Below are positions 21,701 to 28,739 of a stretch of DNA of 28,742 bases, piece after piece. The stretch comes from Hepatocystis sp. ex Piliocolobus tephrosceles (Eukaryota; Apicomplexa; Aconoidasida; Haemosporida; Plasmodiidae), in contig CABPSV020000011.1 in the NCBI GenBank assembly GCA_902459845.2, positions 1 to 28,742 of the forward strand, in the 5' to 3' direction. Below the pieces are notes generated by a model, which was not told the origin of the DNA, ran no database searches, and saw only the letters and a program-made list of their open reading frames with translations. The translations under genes were made by a program, and so were the position numbers. How positions within the stretch are numbered: the stretch's first letter is position 1; each line of letters begins with the position of its first letter.

Positions 21701-24700
21701 TACTACCACTGCCACTACCACTGTCACTACCACTGTCACTACCACTGCCACTACTACCACCACTACTACCACCACTACTACCACCACTTTTAACAACCTC
21801 CATACTATTACGACTAGTACTACTTTCCATATCACTATCATCCGATTTCCAATCGTCACTAATTATATCGTCTTCTTTATATTGTGTCATTTCATTTTTT
21901 GGCATGCCAAAATCCATATTAAATAAATGATTAACACCTTTTACTTTTCTTGTTTTTATTTCTAATTCCATAGCTTTTTGCAATCTACCTTGCTTTAATA
22001 TATAATCTGCATTTCTATCTAATAATCCATATTTAAAAGGAGTAGGTTTATATATTTTATTAAGTATGTCATAATCGATCTCTCCATTCTGTAAACTTGT
22101 TACCTGTTTTCTACTTTTCATATAATCATTGAAATAGTCATCTAGATATAAATCATTATCAAATTTATGTTCTAATTTATTTGTATCTTTTCTAACATTC
22201 TGAAAATTCAATGCAGGATACCTGTTCATATTTTTTTGTATACGATTATCACTACTATCATATATTATTTTTGTTCCAGGATATATTTTATTAAAACACA
22301 TAACTTCATGGCGAAATACATGATTTAATAATAAACACCATATAATAAATAAAAATTCATCTACTGAAACCATTTGTGTTATTTTATGAATATATTGTTC
22401 ATATAATGTATCATATTCTTTTCTTCCCTTTGCTAATAATAAATCTATACTATTTTTTTTTGTTTTATTTTCTTTTTTTCTCGATCTCTTTTTAATACCT
22501 TTCCAAATTTCTTCATCTCCACTATAGTAATCACAATCATCATCATCACTTGTTTTATCTAACCGGTTTAAATTTAAATTACCATCTTCCCCTCCTTCAA
22601 TCTTATTTTTTAACATAGTAACATAATTACCTGATTGATATATTTTTAACTCATTTCTTACTACTGTATTAATATTACGATCATCATACGACATATTATA
22701 TGCCACTGTATTATTCATCATCTTTTCCAATTTTTGTACCCTCGTATTTTTATTTATATAATAAATATGTTTTTTTGTTATTATTAAAAGGTCGTAATAT
22801 TCGTGGTACTCACTTAGAGTGTTTTCGTACAAATAAAAAGGAGGAATATGGACTCGTTTTTCCCTCGATATTCTTTGTTGTGGTGGGAATTGTTGTGGTG
22901 GGAATTGTTGTGGTGGGAATTGTTGTGGTGGGAATTGTTGTGGTGGGAATTGTTGTGGTAGGAATTGTTGCCCTAAAAACTGTTGTTGTGGAAATTGTTG
23001 CTGTGTTGGGAATTGTTGTTGTGTTGGGAATTGTTGTTGTGGGAATTGTTGCTGTGTTGGGAATTGTTGTTGTGGAAATTGTTGCTGCTGCTGATTCATG
23101 TTCATAGGCTGGTACTGGTGAGGGTATTCGTTAGGCTCTCTAAACCTTACCTTTTTGTTTATACCCCACTCAGTTGTTTCATTACCCATCATATTTGCTC
23201 GATTATCCATTCCCTGAAACCCTCCTCCCGTTACACCACCACTATAAATAGATTGTGGATACATATACAATGGTGACTGAATTCTATTTTGTGCACTTCG
23301 ATTGACACTAGGAATGTTTGTCATGTCCGCAGTTTGCATACCACCACTCTGCTTGTCAACTCTCCAATCCATTTTATTTAAGTTATCTTGTCTAGCTTTG
23401 TTCATATAAAAATCATTAACTATATTTTTTGTTTGCGGTTTTTCATAAAAATCATGTAAATAAATATTTTTTTTTTTATAAACAATTCCTATTATTTCTT
23501 CATTTATTATATACTCATTTATTTGTTTAAAAACGAATTTATTTTTTTCACTGCTTGTTAAATGATGACTTGTTACATTCATATTTTTTTCTAGTTCAGG
23601 TGAACTTGTCAATAATTTCAGTTTATAATAAAAACCATCATTTTCATTGGTTTTATCATCCCCATCTCCATCTCTTTTTCCCATTTCATCATTTCTCATA
23701 TCGTCACTCGGAGTGTTACTTCGTCGAGATTCTTTTGGGTGACGTATATCATCAGAATAACCGAAATGTGTTTTATCCCATTCAGAATGACGTAATTTAT
23801 CTCCTTTTTTTTGTATATTGTTAAATAAATTACTATCTATCTTTTGTCTTTCATGTTGTACAGTCATAGGATGTTGATTTGAAAAGTTATCAACATTATT
23901 GTACTGTTCTCCTTCTTCTTCTTCTTCTTCTTTTTTTTTTTTTTTTTTTTCTTTTTTTTTTAAAACAATAAAATAATTTTTTATATGATTTGTATAAACC
24001 ACTTTCGATTCTTTGTCATTTATTTTTATTCCATGTTTGTGAGGATAATTTTGAAAATCTTTTAATGTTAATTTATATTTATTTTCTATTCCATCTTTTA
24101 TTAATGATAAATAATACAAATTACAATTATTATCTATAATTTTTAAATATATATTATTTTGTTCATGTTGTTGGTTTATATGTATGTCTATAATTTTTAG
24201 TTTGTTTAAAGCGGTCTGACTTATTGTATGTGTGTTTGGAGGTTTTCGACTATCGCCAGAAACGCCTGATGATTCAAAAGGATTTTGTATATCATATATG
24301 CCATACGGATTATATATACCATGTAATCCACGTGGACCATGTAGGCCATGTGGGCCATGTGTACCATGTGGGCCATATGTACCATGTGTACCATATGTCC
24401 CATGACTACCATATGTCCCATGACTACTGTGATTTCCATATAGACCATATGGACCAGGTAAACCATACTGTCTTCCACCCGTATCGTACATATACATGTC
24501 GTTAAAAAAGTTTAACCTGTGCTCCTCTACAACATATATTCTCATCATTTCTTTTATCAAGTCATTTTTGGTAAATGTTATAGTGTCTGATAAATAATTT
24601 TGTGCATTACAAAGTGAACAGTTTTGCGTATCGGGTGCAAGTAACTTAACATATAAATTGTCATTTGTGTAAAGTACATACAATATAAAACGCTCATTAT

Positions 24701-27371
24701 CTATAACTATTTTTTTTACTTTATATTTATTAAAGGCAAAGTATTTTGAAAAATATGTACTTATAATTTTTTTCAAATGAAATTTTATTGGAAATTGAAC
24801 ATTATCACAATAAATGTTGGTATTATACTCGTTATAACGGTGTTCTCTCATATGTTCGGTTCTACTCTTACTCTTACTTTTACTCCTACCCCTACTCTTA
24901 CTTCTACCCCTACTTTTACTCCTACCCCTACTCCTACTCCTACCCCTACTCCTACTCCTACCCCTACCCCTACCACCATCTCTTCTACCACTACTTATGT
25001 AACTACCGCCCATCTTTTGTACAGACACATGCATACCCGGATCAGTACCCCCTCCAGGTAACGACCGAACAGACCGAACATCATCATTATCATCATCGTT
25101 TACCTCTGTGTTACTTTTTAATTTATCATTTATACGACTTACCAAAGAACCAAACACACTTTTTATTACTTGCTTAAGCGTAGTAAGTGGTTTGAATATA
25201 TCACTTCGTTCATAAATAAACTCATATACATCTCCATCAGTGTCAGCTAAAAATATACGTTCACTTTCTTCATGCGATTCTACAAAATCGTATTTTATAT
25301 TATCTTGTTTAGGACATTTAAATAAACAAAATAAATAAATATTAAAATAAAACGGATAAATTGTTTGATAAATCAATTTTTCATTCAATGATAAATTAAA
25401 ATCCTCTTCACAATTAAAATACAAATGTATATTATAAAACAAAAACGTGTTTGCTGTTATTATTAAAAGGTAATAATTTTTAGTTAAATTATAAAAAGAT
25501 TCTAATGGAATTAATTTATTTAAATATACAATGTTCAGACATTCAAGTTCCGAATCGAGTGCAATTGTCATTGATTTACTATTTATATTATTTAAGTTGT
25601 ATATGTGTAATTGGTGTTTTGTTATTGTTTGACTTTCGTCTTGTTCGTATAGCCACAGGAGATTTATTTTTTTTATCACCCCTCGTTTTATGATCCGTTT
25701 TGTGTTTACGATATCAGGATGGTTTCTGCTCCTACTCCTGCTACTACTGCCACTACTGTAGCTTCTACTACCGTCGCTTCTACTACTCTCGCTTCTCCTA
25801 CTGTCGCTTCTACTACCATCGCTTCTACTACCGTCTCTTCTACTACCGTCGCTTCTACTACCGTCGCTTCTCCTACCGTCGCTTCTACTACCGTCGCTTC
25901 TCCTACTCCTATCCCTGATGCTACCTCGAACACCAACACCACCTGTATCACCAAAACAACCCAAATCGATATCCCTCATATACACATTAAACTGAATATC
26001 TTTGTTTTTACTCAAGTGAAAAAGGTAATTTGCCTTATATATGTTGTTATAAAATAAAATATATTTTTTGTTACTTTCATTAATTTCCATTTCGTCCTTT
26101 AAAATTGTTTTACATACTTTTAAAAATAAATCAAAATCAACTAATAAGTTTAATTTTTCATGCTTAAAATCATCTATGCTTTGTTTTTTTTGTTTTTCTT
26201 TATCACTATAAATTAAAGTGTCTACTGTTTCAGAAAACATTTGATTAAATAATTTTTTTAAATTTATTTTATAAGTACTATCTTCTTGAAAATCATCCAT
26301 TGTTAATAATGTATTTTCAATAAGGTTTAACTTATTTTCAATTTTGCTTAAATATTCACCTGACTCTATTTCATTAGTTAATAATTTATATTTATTATAA
26401 ATAAAATTTGTGTCGTCTCTTCTCCCAACCATTGATGATCTTATATTAAGTAAAGTATTATCTCCATACATACCGTAAGCACCATGCCTTCCATATGCAC
26501 TTGTTTGACCACGTATATCACTATATCCTTTTTTATCTTTTTCATTTGTTATTACAACAACTCCTGGACTTACAAACCCATCATCCTCTTTACCATCACC
26601 TTGTCGACCATCACCTTTTCCTTTTTTTGCATAAACATCTTCAACATCCTTGATAAACAAATTACTACAGCTATCATCACCATCTACATATCCACTATCC
26701 TTTATATTTATATCGCTATACAAACTTTTATTTTTTTCTCCCATAGAAGCAAAATTTAAACTATTTTTTATAATTTGTTCAGTGTTTTTAAAATCTACAA
26801 TATCACTTCGACTTTTAAGTATACTTCTGTCAACTCTTAATTCATTCGCAAGTATGTTCATTATTATTTTTTTTTTTTTATCTATTTTTGCTTTGCTGTA
26901 TTCTTCAATACTAGGACTAGGTGTTGTCATATCTTTTGTTTCGTATAAATCACTTATTATATCAACACTTTTAATTGCAGGTACTTTTTCTTTTTCTTCT
27001 ACTACTTCTGTTGATTCTTCAACATTTATTCGTACAGTTGGTTTTTCAATACTAATATCTAATTTGGGTTTTTCCATATCGTCTTTCTTTTTTTTACTAA
27101 CTGATTCATCAGACAACTCATAATCACTACTCGAACTTTCATCATCATCACCATCATCTTTTCTTTCACTTAACTCACTTTTTGAAAACATAAACATACC
27201 ACTTTTGTCTTCATTAAAGAGTGACATATCGTATATTTGTTCATAATCTTTATCATCATCTGCAGTAAATATATGTTCATTTTCACCTTCTTCTGATATT
27301 TTTGCTTTAAATAAACTTCCTTCAGAATCGGATTCACTCTCATAATCGTTATTATTTACTCTATTATTCAT
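15753..27371 (-). CDS. Giant nucleoporin, Nup155/Nup170 family (at least 3872 aa)
   Basis: A single uninterrupted frame. Recognisable blocks occur in Nup155 order. Around residue 571 is an 'INLLWLY' block followed by a 'HIYNL' strand (family: RAWLTID...FMWNYED). At about 615-650 is a 'LIITANTFLFY' strand, at 705-725 'RIFLADTDGDVYEF' (family: RIFLAGKDGCLYE), and at 885-910 'IDNERFILY'. At 1515-1537 is an 'IITKKHIYYI' strand then a Leu-rich linker. At about 1988-2015 is the 'LSRGLMLLVSRLLKP' helix, at 2148 'VPLDCCLNLIEKLKCL', and at 2651 and 2858 are solenoid helices ('YQDALIYFARQA', 'LNKRIEYI') split by an insertion. The family pairs an N-terminal beta-propeller with an alpha-solenoid and anchors the pore's inner ring to the nuclear membrane. 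Usual length is about 1400-1500 aa. The excess is charged or repetitive loops. The frame probably continues upstream through a poly-A tract. Alternative: another propeller-solenoid coat protein, less likely given the block order. Confidence 0.82.
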   Translation of the reverse strand: MNNRVNNNDYESESDSEGSLFKAKISEEGENEHIFTADDDKDYEQIYDMSLFNEDKSGMFMFSKSELSERKDDGDDDESSSSDYELSDESVSKKKKDDMEKPKLDISIEKPTVRINVEESTEVVEEKEKVPAIKSVDIISDLYETKDMTTPSPSIEEYSKAKIDKKKKIIMNILANELRVDRSILKSRSDIVDFKNTEQIIKNSLNFASMGEKNKSLYSDINIKDSGYVDGDDSCSNLFIKDVEDVYAKKGKGDGRQGDGKEDDGFVSPGVVVITNEKDKKGYSDIRGQTSAYGRHGAYGMYGDNTLLNIRSSMVGRRDDTNFIYNKYKLLTNEIESGEYLSKIENKLNLIENTLLTMDDFQEDSTYKINLKKLFNQMFSETVDTLIYSDKEKQKKQSIDDFKHEKLNLLVDFDLFLKVCKTILKDEMEINESNKKYILFYNNIYKANYLFHLSKNKDIQFNVYMRDIDLGCFGDTGGVGVRGSIRDRSRRSDGSRSDGRRSDGSRSDGSRRDGSRSDGSRSDSRRSESSRSDGSRSYSSGSSSRSRSRNHPDIVNTKRIIKRGVIKKINLLWLYEQDESQTITKHQLHIYNLNNINSKSMTIALDSELECLNIVYLNKLIPLESFYNLTKNYYLLIITANTFLFYNIHLYFNCEEDFNLSLNEKLIYQTIYPFYFNIYLFCLFKCPKQDNIKYDFVESHEESERIFLADTDGDVYEFIYERSDIFKPLTTLKQVIKSVFGSLVSRINDKLKSNTEVNDDDNDDVRSVRSLPGGGTDPGMHVSVQKMGGSYISSGRRDGGRGRGRSRSRGRSRSRGRSKSRGRSKSRGRSKSKSKSRTEHMREHRYNEYNTNIYCDNVQFPIKFHLKKIISTYFSKYFAFNKYKVKKIVIDNERFILYVLYTNDNLYVKLLAPDTQNCSLCNAQNYLSDTITFTKNDLIKEMMRIYVVEEHRLNFFNDMYMYDTGGRQYGLPGPYGLYGNHSSHGTYGSHGTYGTHGTYGPHGTHGPHGLHGPRGLHGIYNPYGIYDIQNPFESSGVSGDSRKPPNTHTISQTALNKLKIIDIHINQQHEQNNIYLKIIDNNCNLYYLSLIKDGIENKYKLTLKDFQNYPHKHGIKINDKESKVVYTNHIKNYFIVLKKKEKKKKKKEEEEEEGEQYNNVDNFSNQHPMTVQHERQKIDSNLFNNIQKKGDKLRHSEWDKTHFGYSDDIRHPKESRRSNTPSDDMRNDEMGKRDGDGDDKTNENDGFYYKLKLLTSSPELEKNMNVTSHHLTSSEKNKFVFKQINEYIINEEIIGIVYKKKNIYLHDFYEKPQTKNIVNDFYMNKARQDNLNKMDWRVDKQSGGMQTADMTNIPSVNRSAQNRIQSPLYMYPQSIYSGGVTGGGFQGMDNRANMMGNETTEWGINKKVRFREPNEYPHQYQPMNMNQQQQQFPQQQFPTQQQFPQQQFPTQQQFPTQQQFPQQQFLGQQFLPQQFPPQQFPPQQFPPQQFPPQQFPPQQRISREKRVHIPPFYLYENTLSEYHEYYDLLIITKKHIYYINKNTRVQKLEKMMNNTVAYNMSYDDRNINTVVRNELKIYQSGNYVTMLKNKIEGGEDGNLNLNRLDKTSDDDDCDYYSGDEEIWKGIKKRSRKKENKTKKNSIDLLLAKGRKEYDTLYEQYIHKITQMVSVDEFLFIIWCLLLNHVFRHEVMCFNKIYPGTKIIYDSSDNRIQKNMNRYPALNFQNVRKDTNKLEHKFDNDLYLDDYFNDYMKSRKQVTSLQNGEIDYDILNKIYKPTPFKYGLLDRNADYILKQGRLQKAMELEIKTRKVKGVNHLFNMDFGMPKNEMTQYKEDDIISDDWKSDDSDMESSTSRNSMEVVKSGGSSGGSSGGSSGSGSDSGSDSGSGSGSTYMNSPGRTKSKLRNNSRSRNNVTMGTSKKKKNKKNTKTRMLNSKGFEKMNNIYNKEESKKKLLTSEKNMSGNFAYDYLTNKTFNVLFLKNINLDNRSFHKLSRGLMLLVSRLLKPVMFLRLFRHEKFKSVYLYQCPMGGAGVNMSDNAKSSGMHNIDGQYPDILYKRNKFIKVGNDKNGGDRGVYTNGISVITKENTGQKDVLFYYIKDYYIVRLDEFELEENPINNIPVYNNNNINLINKNKRKRKRNMYEQDDNIFVLKGNVPLDCCLNLIEKLKCLNLCVSIVLTNLLKKKEEYENKIQNISDKTIVQIYYDYILLITNEINEFYSILNFINFSIEYLLIYSIVISDYYKKKNIIKGNEIEKMNNCFYLPSTLFDLLIKCNFIRAYFSKTYREVLKECLFTILGTGKYIPVDFFQGYIISKDEFLFIFLVKLVEEQVFLKKRDKIKRRYRNDGFGRTDSLNNMRTFGDRTLNIVDITEKTENIDVVEKKAEKFITDNLKKALTNVNIYKLIILLYQADYYKCISTLVSLYVDLYYRTYVSSSPVGVIDSVESHSPVGLIESIGSHSPVGSPSPIGSPSPIGSPSPIGSPSYIGSLSQSTTTQSKNQLFEEEIKRGITTPNVYNIKQGSRSGSFVSGLPSYNNILGNQTKKMTKRIDINYKPDYITLINKCFYPIEKIILINYKKYLLTHNKKKKEKLKKFVITLLEHCTDINFHFFLFNLIFYKCKNEFPCTIYKLKTSPYLYYFVKVNEINISDAYVYYFREQKYQDALIYFARQASVLWDLDPYHIKSLCYIYDSWMMGSGEQPGKGNRSGQDTVDKTGKDTVDKTGKGTVDKTVPDKTTVTRSDKTTVTGSDKTNVTRSDKTNVTRSDKTNVTRSGKVKSDNEEMVNNNMLYTNDESNKYYYKDPPNEFINMNKTYFMKELFKNNYLYENEYINNIHFKVNPLYNNETSEIFYSVYKYLFRTVDNPSLNKRIEYINFCKKCKLYIIKKLMSNLKSSKKEKQGKIIIENINEINKNTNILNHNNKTAYDYFYYYSDDSGDSDSDQISGKKGQTDSGVGGVDTDLYDSEYEYYNEGGRYSNKSKHVRQSNAYNNSERNVRRGNFVHGKGNMSRMDLGRYGNAKRINSISSNNKHIYRSDSTDNNNHILNEIINTNILFKKEDLKNYCNFDKNITFDYEFTNNIKNLFQKNVCFFTLKKDYLSNQVNSFLNLKNINKYAQVLNYQVRLFYEIVNIFVFFVYKLCHWELLKNYFDILMNGTTYGIIKVLNHFECINKQSNEQIEKSCLDMYNYLSKRTDECINDIMNDYYKKMVKSKIKINTNRIINIIDTFKEYLIILQQAIYTKEELTNKIYLKSKTLFKDFLPSFNLLELIIWYDKKREKINYLNNNCFMSLNMMMSNSSNKSSYHYRVPKNQSFVDHFNGYIDNTATTTAATTATATATTETINNPNIQNITLSSIHNNNQFSRYSSCFERLLDFAISLTTTFESIYFLINYIGDVLKLYNPQFYNSLYMLVIIKLHKFMYNLFEIKKVRTLFKKKSDILKTRKSNQTIKLIYLLNIIPLIYLDPQMNVILINKSYEYKADQKKIIFSKLSPFSLVAEAVNKRLRHVYTFQDLVENYEHTKDSLTPSESEDADADVDADVDADADRYERYGGEGEYNSRSMKMHNNYKSDSRTEKSNKKKKNVTKTVEEQLQDRLNASSTSMMDAHDRQVLYYLYTVNYNIPESNENYNGSLGFKQSKIQQQQQQQRRQQPQQPQPQQGIVVLSHKNYCSYIVWVVNLLINHKVEYKTLINVYLKIYNSIGCKLDSNVEETEIIIIIYYLFTLWINGDKNSNSFFFNNNEESYNERKHLGYFLKDKNGNFECINNYSLITLLKELLSRGEFYFEYTPDAALRNYDISCIILDPTIYDTHKIKKSSVFILLKIFNNIFSTFNDISEQIPLINRIIEFQSIHQFLNRFKDYLNQITYKLGTSVEGDY
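16403..16473 (-). repeat. Poly-Gln/Pro run
   Basis: CAA-rich codons encode QQQQQQQRRQQPQQPQPQQ-type sequence at about residues 3633-3656. It is a loop between C-terminal solenoid helices. Confidence 0.9.
16750..16790 (-). repeat. Asp-Ala/Asp-Val run
   Basis: GATGCGGATGTAGATGC-type hexamer repeats encode alternating DADV residues. It forms an acidic insert. Confidence 0.88.
17359..17412 (-). repeat. Thr/Ala codon run
   Basis: ACA/GCA codon repeats encode a TTTAATTATATATT-type stretch near residues 3320-3338. Confidence 0.88.
19052..19252 (-). repeat. DKT(N/T)VTRS and KTGKDTVD repeats
   Basis: Two adjoining tandem families occur near residues 2707-2773. The first is a 24-nt unit encoding DKTNVTRS or DKTTVTRS (about five copies). 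The second is a unit encoding DKTGKDTV (about three copies). They split two neighbouring helices conserved in the Nup155 solenoid. Confidence 0.92.
19903..20068 (-). repeat. SPIGSPSPIG / SHSPVG repeats
   Basis: An 18-nt unit encoding SPIGSP is repeated about four times, next to longer SPVG-containing units with ESHSPVG ends. It is a Pro/Ser-rich loop at about residues 2435-2490 with several Ser-Pro pairs. Confidence 0.9.
21706..21787 (-). repeat. SGG/SGSDSG repeat
   Basis: GGTAGT codon repeats encode SGGSSGGSSG then SGSDSGSDSG near residues 1862-1889, in the linker before the conserved solenoid helix at 1988. Confidence 0.92.
22875..23093 (-). repeat. QQQFP(T) / QQFPP array
   Basis: Seventy-three codons (residues 1427-1499) of Gln-Phe-Pro repeats. 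The N-terminal half is QQQFPT/QQQFP; the C-terminal half is five QQFPP units. It sits just before the last propeller-like strand. Confidence 0.95.
23908..23963 (-). repeat. Lys/Glu homopolymeric run
   Basis: AAA and GAA codons encode a run of Lys followed by six Glu near residues 1137-1155. It coincides with an imperfect poly-A tract on the coding strand. Confidence 0.9.
24290..24470 (-). repeat. HGTYG/HGPHG repeat
   Basis: Tandem CATGGTACATATGG-type units encode HGTYG, HGPHG and HGLHG near residues 968-1027. It is a His/Gly/Tyr-rich insert inside the propeller region. Confidence 0.93.
24866..24985 (-). repeat. RGRSRS / RGRSKS repeat
   Basis: AGTAGGGGTAGGAG-type units encode alternating Arg-Ser/Lys-Ser dipeptides with Gly (about residues 796-836). 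The basic RS-rich insert interrupts the propeller between the blocks at 705-725 and 885-910. Confidence 0.92.
25724..25918 (-). repeat. RSDGS / RRSDGS array
   Basis: A 15-nt AGAAGCGACGGTAGT-type unit is repeated about 10 times and encodes RSDGS with variants, followed by a Ser/Arg tail (about residues 485-550). It lies just before the first recognisable Nup155-like block. Confidence 0.93.
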
Positions 27372-27396
27372 TTTTTCGATTTTCTTTATTAAACTT

Positions 27397-27408
27397 TTAG
27401 TTGATTGT

Positions 27409-27456
<48 letters not shown>

Positions 27457-27804
27457 CTTCTGCTTTTTTATGTTTTCACTTGTTTCTTGTGCATGTTGAC
27501 TTGATTCACCCATATCGCCACTACTACTACTACTACTACTGCTATTATAACTACTATTCCTATGACCGTTACTTAATCTGCTTTTATCTTTTTGCAAACC
27601 TATATTCGTTTTATCATGTTGATAATACTTACTTTTATTATTTACATGTTCATCGTAATATTGTTCGTCACCTCCTGCTCTTGAATTCGAGGTTTTTTGT
27701 TTATGTTCCGCATTTTCACTTGCTATGTTATAAGGTGAATATTTTGACCCGTTTAGTTCTTTTTCGTCTACGCCATTACTTGTCTGTTCACTTGATCTTT
27801 CCAT
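27397..27804 (-). CDS. 135-aa frame, probable N-terminus of the Nup155-like gene
   Basis: The start ATG at 27804 has A-rich upstream context and an in-frame stop about eight codons before it. The product is hydrophilic and coding-like (Ser, Glu, Asn, Gly, a run of Ser) and ends in about 18 Lys plus four residues before TAA. The terminal Lys run is encoded by a 47-nt A-tract. The main gene's frame is open back into this same tract, and its ATG at 27371 is one base out of register. Losing one A would give a continuous protein of about 4016 aa. It could instead be a short separate or upstream frame, but its composition and position argue for a shared gene. Confidence 0.6.
27410..27456 (-). repeat. 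47-nt poly-A tract (coding strand) at the frame junction
   Basis: An uninterrupted T run on the given strand, or A on the gene strand. Homopolymers of this length are prone to sequencing and polymerase length error, and here the length decides whether the upstream and main frames join. Confidence 0.95.
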
Positions 27805-27877
27805 TTTTTTACGCGAAAGGCTTTTTTATTTGCAATGGATGGAAGTAGACACATATGTATGTGAAAAATGCAAAATA

Positions 27878-27946
27878 AAAAATGGAGAATGAAGAATGGA
27901 GAATAAAAAATGGAGAGTGAAAAATGGAGAGTGAAAAATGGAAAAA
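27878..27946. repeat. AATGGAGA(G/A)TGAA short repeats
   Basis: About five imperfect 14-18 nt units with an AAAATGGAGA core, in the presumed 5' flank of the minus-strand gene. Confidence 0.8.
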
Positions 27947-27990
27947 ATTATACATTTACAAATACGTACGCACGTACGTACATACATACA

Positions 27991-27998
27991 TGCATGCA
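27991..27998. promoter_or_regulatory. TGCATGCA palindrome, candidate ApiAP2 site
   Basis: An exact TGCATGCA lies about 190 nt upstream of the ATG at 27804. This is a known DNA-binding preference of a Plasmodium ApiAP2 domain. It sits in a CATACA/TGCATG-rich alternating stretch, so chance occurrence is possible. Confidence 0.35.
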
Positions 27999-28090
27999 TG
28001 TATTCATTTCAAACAAATTAAAACTCTTTGACAAAATAGTATGTTATTTTTATAATTTAAAACAAAGATATTGTGTTATTTCATACGTAA

Positions 28091-28091
<1 letters not shown>

Positions 28092-28129
<38 letters not shown>
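28092..28129. repeat. (TA)n dinucleotide run
   Basis: About 19 TA units in the upstream region of the minus-strand gene. Confidence 0.9.
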
Positions 28130-28133
<4 letters not shown>

Positions 28134-28292
28134 GTACGTTATAATACATTTGCTAAACATTGCATAAACATATGCATATACACATATAAATATACATAAT
28201 AAACACATTTACCGTGCCAATTAAAAATTAAACATTCTTTTTTTTTTTTTTTTTTTTTATCTCGTTTTGACAGTTAAACGCTTAGTTGTTTT

Positions 28293-28330
<38 letters not shown>

Positions 28331-28420
28331 GATTATACAATATAATTCATTTAAAAAAAAAAAAAAAACGAAAAAAAGAGATAAATATATTAATAAAGTT
28401 AATAATAAAAAATGAAATTA

Positions 28421-28451
<31 letters not shown>

Positions 28452-28613
28452 CATCCATCCATTCATTAATATATATATATATATACATATATTATATATA
28501 TAATATGATAAATATACAAAAGAATGAAAGAACAAATGAAGCAGTGACATTATGAAAAATAGATAATAGAAATGTAACTGCGTATGTATATGTAATGTAC
28601 ATATCCATAAATT

Positions 28614-28616
<3 letters not shown>

Positions 28617-28654
<38 letters not shown>
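28617..28654. repeat. (AT)n dinucleotide run
   Basis: About 19 AT units near the right edge. Confidence 0.88.
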
Positions 28655-28656
<2 letters not shown>

Positions 28657-28677
28657 TTACATGTTTACATGTACAGG

Positions 28678-28680
<3 letters not shown>

Positions 28681-28734
<54 letters not shown>
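28681..28734. repeat. Poly-T tract of 54 nt
   Basis: A T homopolymer at the right edge of the window. Confidence 0.9.

Positions 28735-28739
<5 letters not shown>

Noticed and set aside
22700..23107. Plus-strand 135-aa frame opposite the QQQFP array
   Set aside because: It is the antisense shadow of a tandem repeat, with a VVVGIVVVGI product and no independent coding signal.
27392..27633. Intron joining the 135-aa frame to the main minus-strand frame
   Set aside because: The GTAAGT donor exists, but no nearby AG restores the frame and the acceptor side is poly-A, not pyrimidine-rich.
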